Shown piece by piece: positions 59,504 to 64,000 of a stretch of DNA of 64,000 nt. The notes below the pieces were generated by a model. It did no database searches. It was not told the origin of the DNA and saw only the letters and a program-made list of their open reading frames with translations. Origin of the DNA: CAZEKB01 sp964512225 (lineage in GTDB: Bacteria; Myxococcota_A; UBA796; UBA9615); the NCBI GenBank assembly GCA_964512225.1, contig CAZEKB010000010.1:25020-89019 (forward strand), given 5' to 3'. A program made the translations under genes and the position numbers. How positions within the stretch are numbered: the first letter of the stretch is position 1; each line of letters opens with the position of its first letter.

Positions 59504-60925
59504 CTACTTCCTTCGCTTCTTCTTCCTCTTCTTTTTGGGCGGAGGGGAAGAGCCGCCCCCCAAGTTACCCAGATTCGAGAGCGACCGGGGGAGGAAAAAG
59601 AAGGCGATGAGCAGGCTGGCGAGGAAGAGCGCCATCTCCCCGGGGCTCGTATCGAGCTTCTTCGTGGACTGCGCCACGAACGAATTGCGCTCCTCGACCG
59701 TGTCCATGCAGGCCTCGTTGCCCACGCGGACCATCACGTTGAAGAGGCCGGGCTCGGGGGAGTCGCCGGGCACGTCGTAGGCGATCTCGTAGGCGGTCTT
59801 GAGCGCCTCGAACTGGCCGACGATCCACTTGAGCAGCAGGGCCGGGTTCTTGTTGGGGAAGAACCCTCCCTGGGAGATGGCGCGGTCGCCGATCAGGCCC
59901 AGGGAGCGCGCGTCGAGGACCTCCGCCTCGGTGTCCGAGATGCGGCACCGCGACGCGGGCGCGTCGTTCACGAAGTACCGGTCCGTGTCCCCGACCGCTC
60001 CCAGCCCCAGGACGTAGATCTTCAGGTTCTGGTTGGTGGCCTCCCGAGCGTCCAGGATCGCCTGGCGGACCTGGTCGTTGAAGGCGTCGTTCTGCTCGCA
60101 CCCGCGCAGCTTGCGGCCCCGGTTGGGGTCGATGCCGTTGAACGAGTCGGTGATCGTGATCAGCACCGCCTGCCGTCGCTTCGCCGGGTCGGCGTACTCG
60201 CCCTTGTACTCCTGGATGAGCTTGAGGTTCTCGAGCATCCCCCCGTAGAGGCGGGCCTCCTTGTCCTTCGGGGCGAAGTCCTGCAGGTCGAGCACGGCCT
60301 GGTTGATCGTGGCGCGGTCCGTCGTGGGACCTTCCATGAAGCTGTTCTGGAGGCGGCTCGTGAAGCCCGAGATGTAGACCCGGTCCTGTTCGTCGAACAG
60401 GCGGTAGCGCCCGGCCTTGTCGGGGCGCACGAGCGCCGCGAGGATCTTGCCGACCCACATCAGCTTCGTGGCGGACTTGCCCCCGCCCGCCTGAAGCTCG
60501 TCGGCCATGGAGGACGTCAGATCGATGTTGAAGTAGACGTCGTAGGCGACGGGGTCGACGCTCTTCGGCTTCGGGGCCTCGGGGTCCTCTTCGTCCGCGG
60601 CGACGCTCGCGAAGGCGGTCTTGCTCTGGGACACGGTGTACGTGTCGCCCTTCGCGACCTTGCTGCCCTTGTGGACGATGTCGAAGTTCTCGGACGTGAG
60701 GCCCGGGACCTGCTGTCCGTTGGGGTTGCGGACGGAGACGGCCATCTTGTGGCGGCCGTCTTCTTCCTCGATGTCCGCGTGCCAGAGCAGGTCCACGGGG
60801 TACACGCAGTCGGCGCCCGTCTTGACCTCGATCTTCTCCTGGGCGCCCGCCGTGGATACCAGCAGCAGGCTCGCGGCGAGCGCCGCGACGCGGGCTCCCC
60901 TCGCGACTCGTGTGCGACGTGTCAT
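59504..60925 (-). CDS. von Willebrand A protein with C-terminal membrane anchor
   Basis: A 473-residue protein. The signal peptide (to about VSTAGAQ) is followed by a short beta-domain and a VWA domain (about 125-380) whose MIDAS motif is D135-x-T137-x-S139 (NIDLTSSMADEL). Further parts are QAVLITITDSFNGI and IYVLGLGAVGD. After another small domain one transmembrane helix (about 435-455: MALFLASLLIAFFFLPRSL) precedes a short Pro/Lys-rich basic cytosolic tail. VWA domains bind protein ligands through a metal ion, so this is probably a periplasmic assembly adhesin. It is coupled to the upstream FHA gene by TGATG. Confidence 0.9.
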   Translation of the reverse strand: MTRRTRVARGARVAALAASLLLVSTAGAQEKIEVKTGADCVYPVDLLWHADIEEEDGRHKMAVSVRNPNGQQVPGLTSENFDIVHKGSKVAKGDTYTVSQSKTAFASVAADEEDPEAPKPKSVDPVAYDVYFNIDLTSSMADELQAGGGKSATKLMWVGKILAALVRPDKAGRYRLFDEQDRVYISGFTSRLQNSFMEGPTTDRATINQAVLDLQDFAPKDKEARLYGGMLENLKLIQEYKGEYADPAKRRQAVLITITDSFNGIDPNRGRKLRGCEQNDAFNDQVRQAILDAREATNQNLKIYVLGLGAVGDTDRYFVNDAPASRCRISDTEAEVLDARSLGLIGDRAISQGGFFPNKNPALLLKWIVGQFEALKTAYEIAYDVPGDSPEPGLFNVMVRVGNEACMDTVEERNSFVAQSTKKLDTSPGEMALFLASLLIAFFFLPRSLSNLGNLGGGSSPPPKKKRKKKRRK

Positions 60926-61857
60926 CACTCCTTCACCTGCTTCTGGAGGTACTTGACCTTCACGTGGTCCCGGCCCGTGGCGAAGACGAGGGTGTCTTCG
61001 TGCTCGAGCGGCATCGACGCGCCCTTGGCGACCTTCGTCTTCTTGCCCGCGCGGACGACGACGACGGTCTTCTTGCACATGTTCTTGAGGCTGTGCTTGT
61101 AGCCCCGGCCCTCGGCCTTGACCTCGAGCTTGGCGTGGGGGTCCTGGATGCCCTCCCACTTCGGGAGCACCCACTGCAGCTGCCGCTTGTTGTTCCCGAT
61201 GATGATGTCCTTGTCCTCGATGACCTTCTTCTGGCCCTTGAACTGGCCGCTCATCACCTTGAGCGTGCCGCCCTCGACGAACGAAGGCAGGGAGTACGTG
61301 GTGAGGCCGATGGCCCCGCCGAACGTCAGGGAGACGAGCACGCCCGAGTAGTTGGCGAGGTCGCCCATGCCCTCGAGCGCGACCCACAGGCCCACGGACA
61401 CGGCGCCCCCGATGAGGCCGCCGACCGCGCCGAGCAGGGTCACCTTGTCGAAGGGCACCACGCGCGACGAGAGGCCCACGAGGAAGCCCACGAACAGGTA
61501 GCAGAGCAGCCGCGGGAGGAAGTCCGCCCCGGACATGCCGAGCTTGCCCGCGACGAGCGTGAAGAGCAGCGCCGCGACGAACGAGCCGAGGCCGCCCACG
61601 ACGAGGGAGATCGCGCCCCCGACCATGACGCGTTGGGCGCCCGCTCCGTCCTGGATGTTCTTGAGGAGGTTCGTGGAGAAGGAGATGCCCGCGCCCAGCA
61701 GCGCGAAGAAGCACGCCAGGTCCCAGGTCTCGAAGAAGCCGCCGACGTTGGCGAGCAGCCACTCGAACAGCGCCCAGCCCGTGAGCGCGCCGATCGCGCC
61801 GAGCAGGGGGTTGAACAAGTAACGCAGCCCGTTGTCGACCAACAGGTTTCGGAACAC
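60925..61857 (-). CDS. multispan membrane protein with C-terminal FHA domain
   Basis: A 310-residue protein. About six helices (roughly residues 20-190: LLGAIGALTGWALFEWLL, WDLACFFALLGAGISFSTNL, MVGGAISLVVGGLGSFVAALLF, LLCYLFVGFLVGLSS, LLGAVGGLIGGAVSVGLWVALE, VLVSLTFGGAIGLTTY) are followed by a cytosolic FHA-like domain (about 205-308: KKVIEDKDIIIGNNKRQLQWVLPKWEGIQDPHAKLEVKAEGRGYKHSLKN, and EHEDTLVFATG). It probably anchors phosphorylated partners at the inner membrane. It heads the leftward operon that ends with the giant repeat protein; a promoter lies just upstream. Confidence 0.87.
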   Translation of the reverse strand: MFRNLLVDNGLRYLFNPLLGAIGALTGWALFEWLLANVGGFFETWDLACFFALLGAGISFSTNLLKNIQDGAGAQRVMVGGAISLVVGGLGSFVAALLFTLVAGKLGMSGADFLPRLLCYLFVGFLVGLSSRVVPFDKVTLLGAVGGLIGGAVSVGLWVALEGMGDLANYSGVLVSLTFGGAIGLTTYSLPSFVEGGTLKVMSGQFKGQKKVIEDKDIIIGNNKRQLQWVLPKWEGIQDPHAKLEVKAEGRGYKHSLKNMCKKTVVVVRAGKKTKVAKGASMPLEHEDTLVFATGRDHVKVKYLQKQVKE

Positions 61858-61892
61858 GCGCGGCTCCCGGGGTGAGTGCGATCGGGTTGACG

Positions 61893-61922
61893 ATGATACG
61901 CCCGCGGCGCGCGTCGAAACAA
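61893..61922 (-). promoter_or_regulatory. promoter of the FHA-VWA-spike operon
   Basis: On the minus strand TTGTTT (61922-61917) and TATCAT (61898-61893) are 18 bases apart, 36 bases before the ATG at 61857. TATCAT is a good -10 in this GC-rich context. It would drive the five leftward genes down to 54430. Confidence 0.45.
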
Positions 61923-61948
61923 GGCTGCGCGGTCGGTCGTCCGGGCCG

Positions 61949-62383
61949 TCAGTCCTCGCCGTCGGCCGGCGTCGCCCCGACCGCGCCCGGCCGACCGGGT
62001 CCCCCCAGTCGCGGGCCGAAGAAGACGTCTCCGCTGCGGCCGCTCGGGTCCACGTCGCCGCAGGAGTCCGCCGCCGCGTCCGCCTCCCGCCACCCGGCGA
62101 GGACGTGGCCGACGAGACGCTCGAGCGCCGCGCCGTCCCGGAGGTGCATGCGGGTCGCGTGGAGCGCGGGGGAGGCGCCCGCGGAGCGCAGGGACTGCAT
62201 CAGGAGCTCCCGCAGGGGGGTCACGAGCTCCTCGGCGACCGCGGGCTGCATCCGCCGCATCGCCAGGAACCTCTGGAGCTCGCCCCGGAACATCCGCCGC
62301 CGCGGCTCGGGCAGGAGCCGCAACACGTGGGGCAGGGCGGCCGTCCAGGCGGGCAGCAGCTCGCTGGAGATCGGATCGGTCAC
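61949..62383 (-). CDS. small hypothetical protein
   Basis: A 144-residue protein from GTG 62383, overlapping the end of the glycosyltransferase gene (GTGA). The N-terminal half is helical (LLPAWTAALPHVLRLLPEPRRRMFRGELQRFLAMRRMQPAVAEELVTPLRELLMQSLRSAG), and the last 45 residues are Gly/Pro/Asp-rich and probably disordered. No signal peptide, transmembrane segment or known family. It follows a membrane glycosyltransferase and precedes the CIS-linked operon; its own link to either is unclear. Confidence 0.7.
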   Translation of the reverse strand: MTDPISSELLPAWTAALPHVLRLLPEPRRRMFRGELQRFLAMRRMQPAVAEELVTPLRELLMQSLRSAGASPALHATRMHLRDGAALERLVGHVLAGWREADAAADSCGDVDPSGRSGDVFFGPRLGGPGRPGAVGATPADGED

Positions 62384-64000
62384 GAGCCCTCCGGCAGCCC
62401 GCCCGCGTGGCCCGGAGGCCCGGCCGCGGGGTGCGCGATCCCGGGCACGCCCTCCACCCGGTAGGCGATGAACCCGTACCCGTCCTCCCGGGCGATGGGC
62501 ACCAGGCGCACCGGGCCCGCGTCCACCGGCTCGCCCAGGGCCAGGAACGGCGCCGCCGACATGGCCTGGACCCACTCCTCGCGGAACCAGACCACCATCG
62601 CGATGCCCTGATCGTGGAGGTAGCGGCCGAACGCGTCGGGGTCTTCGTCGGGGATCCCCTCGTCGTGCCAGTAGTTGACCCGACGCTCGGAGGGCCGACG
62701 CAGGAGGTAGGTATTGGGGACGAGCGCGCCGAGCACCCCCGCCTCCTCGCCGTACCCCTCCTCGAACCACTGGGCGAGCCGGATCTGGGTGCCGATCCAG
62801 GAGTCGGACCGCTCGAGCTGGGCCCGGGTCTGGGCGTGGAAGATCGTCCCCGTGCCCAGGAGCCCGATGCCCGCGATCGTCACCGCCGCCGCGGCCATCG
62901 CGGGGCCCGCCCGGGCCAGCCGCTTCAGCGCCTCCACCGCCCCGTGCACGGCGACCAGCGCCAGGTACGGGACGTTGGGGGAGAACCACTTCCAGTACAG
63001 GTTGTGGTCCCAGTGGTAGGCCGAGACGACGACGATGCTGAAGAAGAAGCCCCAGCCGAGCAGGCCCGCGAACAGGAGCCAGCGAGCGGGGCCCACGGAG
63101 GCGGCGACGCGGCCGAGCACGAGGAACGCGCCGAGCGGCATCAGCAGGAGCAGCGGCCACCCGAGGTGCCCCGGGAGGAGCTTGAACAGGACGCCGCGCA
63201 GGGTCCCGAAGCCGGCGCCCAGGTTCCAGTTGGCGTTGCGCTCGCCGACGCCGCCCCAGAAGGCGAACGTGCCCTCCTGCGAGTGGTAGTAGATCGCCCA
63301 CGCGATCGTCGCCAGCAGGAGGACTCCGAAGGCCAGCGCGGCCCCCTCCCAGCGCCGCGTCCAACGCTCCTCGCCCTCGGGCGGCCGCTGACGAAGCCAC
63401 TGCACGGTGAGGGCGAGCGCGGGCAGGAAGACGAACGCGGCGTCGAACCGGGTGAGGAACGCGGCGGCCAGCACGACGCCCGCGGCGGGGAACCGGCGGT
63501 GGCCGATCAACCCGACCCCGAGCAGCGCGAAGGCGGAGTACGTGGACACGCGCAGGGTGGTCGCCGAGTACAGCGCCGCTTCGGGCTGAAACGCGACCAC
63601 GAGCCCCGCCACGACGCCCGCCAGGGGCGAGAACCAGCGCGCGCCGAGGAAGGTCGTCGCGGCGACGACGAACGTGCCCGCGAGCACCGCGACGATCTCG
63701 CCCCCCGCCTCCGCGTCGCCGCCGGTGAAGAACGTCGCGAGCCCCGCCAGGTCGACGTACAGCGGCATGTGCTCGGTCTCGATGTAGCGGAGCCCGCTCT
63801 GGAACGCGCCGAGGATGAGCCCCACCGTCCCCCAGTCCTCCTCCTCCTGGCCGTAGTACCGGCTCATCAGCGACAGGCGGTACGCGAGCCCGCCGGCGCC
63901 CCCGGCCCCCGCCCGCCCCCCGGCGGGGGGGGGGGGGGGGGGCCGGGGGGGGGGGCCCGGGGGGGGGGGGGGGGGGGGGGGGGTGGGGGCCCGCCGGCGG
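62380..64000 (-). CDS. GT39-like membrane glycosyltransferase, 5' truncated
   Basis: At least 500 residues of a polytopic GT-C enzyme. The frame is open to the window edge, and LAYRLSLMSRYYGQEEEDWGTVGLILGAFQSG continues upstream of ATG 63867, so that ATG is internal. About ten helices follow, then a soluble periplasmic domain (from about RAQLERSDSWIGTQIRLAQWFEEGYG to the end). Acidic residues in the first loop (EEEDW) fit the catalytic Asp/Glu of lipid-phosphate-sugar transferases such as PMT/ArnT. The 5' part cannot be read because the sequence degenerates into G runs beyond about 63907. Confidence 0.8.
   Translation of the reverse strand, partial: RRRAPTPPPPPPPPGPPPRPPPPPPAGGRAGAGGAGGLAYRLSLMSRYYGQEEEDWGTVGLILGAFQSGLRYIETEHMPLYVDLAGLATFFTGGDAEAGGEIVAVLAGTFVVAATTFLGARWFSPLAGVVAGLVVAFQPEAALYSATTLRVSTYSAFALLGVGLIGHRRFPAAGVVLAAAFLTRFDAAFVFLPALALTVQWLRQRPPEGEERWTRRWEGAALAFGVLLLATIAWAIYYHSQEGTFAFWGGVGERNANWNLGAGFGTLRGVLFKLLPGHLGWPLLLLMPLGAFLVLGRVAASVGPARWLLFAGLLGWGFFFSIVVVSAYHWDHNLYWKWFSPNVPYLALVAVHGAVEALKRLARAGPAMAAAAVTIAGIGLLGTGTIFHAQTRAQLERSDSWIGTQIRLAQWFEEGYGEEAGVLGALVPNTYLLRRPSERRVNYWHDEGIPDEDPDAFGRYLHDQGIAMVVWFREEWVQAMSAAPFLALGEPVDAGPVRLVPIAREDGYGFIAYRVEGVPGIAHPAAGPPGHAGGLPEGS
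63907..64000. other. G-homopolymer end of the window, suspect sequence
   Basis: Nearly pure G with a few C, including uninterrupted G runs. No biological element of this kind is plausible in a coding frame. It looks like a low-quality read or contig end, so the true start of the glycosyltransferase gene is not recoverable here. Confidence 0.75.

Noticed and set aside
63907..64000. G-quadruplex or telomere-like element
   Set aside because: The run is almost pure G, continues irregularly to the window edge and falls inside an open gene, so a sequencing or assembly artefact is far more likely.

Overview
This window is very GC-rich chromosomal DNA, most likely from a myxobacterium-like member of the Myxococcota (former Deltaproteobacteria). 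The grounds are a C-terminal MYXO-CTERM-like sorting tail (gene at 31558), secreted proteins and lipoproteins with Asp-rich DDDD linkers (18102, 20571, 31558), an Ser/Thr kinase fused to a helical repeat region, and PilZ and FHA proteins. Homopolymer G/C runs at the right edge and at 57797-57841 look like sequencing or assembly trouble. I see no tRNA, rRNA, CRISPR array or insertion sequence.

Left part (1-21650), mostly housekeeping and envelope. A secreted protein of unknown function and a YdcF-like protein read leftward. Rightward come mfd, then a tightly coupled operon of three SurA/PpiC-type periplasmic foldases and pdxA. Next are a membrane Ser/Thr kinase (leftward), an outer-membrane-type lipoprotein and hflX. 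A leftward polysaccharide-export block follows: Wzm permease, Asp-rich lipoprotein, Wzt ATPase and a GT-B glycosyltransferase. Two small envelope genes close the region.

Centre (21650-40410), a contractile injection system (CIS; phage-tail-like, Afp/PVC type). It encodes two OB-fold/beta-helix spike proteins, a long tail sheath, four tail-tube paralogues, a small Zn-ribbon protein, a small CIS protein, a second sheath, a LysM tube-cap/baseplate protein and a gp27-type hub. After a MYXO-CTERM metalloprotease-like gene and a membrane glycosyltransferase come gp25, a large gpJ-type baseplate protein, a gpI-type tail protein and another conserved baseplate-associated protein.

Directly behind this, still rightward (40493-43635), lies what I consider the main discovery: a compact ubiquitin-like conjugation cassette. 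It has an E1/ThiF-like activating enzyme, a membrane-anchored Cys/His-rich RING-like protein, a beta-grasp ubiquitin-like protein and an E2 with a textbook HPN...Cys active site. About 8 kb downstream, a JAMM metallopeptidase with a perfect HxH-x7-SxxD motif, a second degenerate MPN domain, a membrane anchor and a large periplasmic half (51583) supplies the matching deconjugase.

Right part (43740-64000). An outer-membrane protein, a DnaC-like loader pair, a Gld-like ABC exporter and a PilZ protein separate the cassette from a second CIS-linked group. That group has an FHA-transmembrane-lytic transglycosylase protein, the JAMM protein, a 1.4-kilo-residue Ala/Arg/Ser/Pro repeat protein, a small beta-helix spike-like protein, a von Willebrand A protein and a multispan FHA protein. 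Together these could form a trans-envelope anchor whose assembly is controlled by phosphothreonine recognition and ubiquitin-like modification. That model is inference. The window ends in a truncated GT39-like membrane glycosyltransferase.
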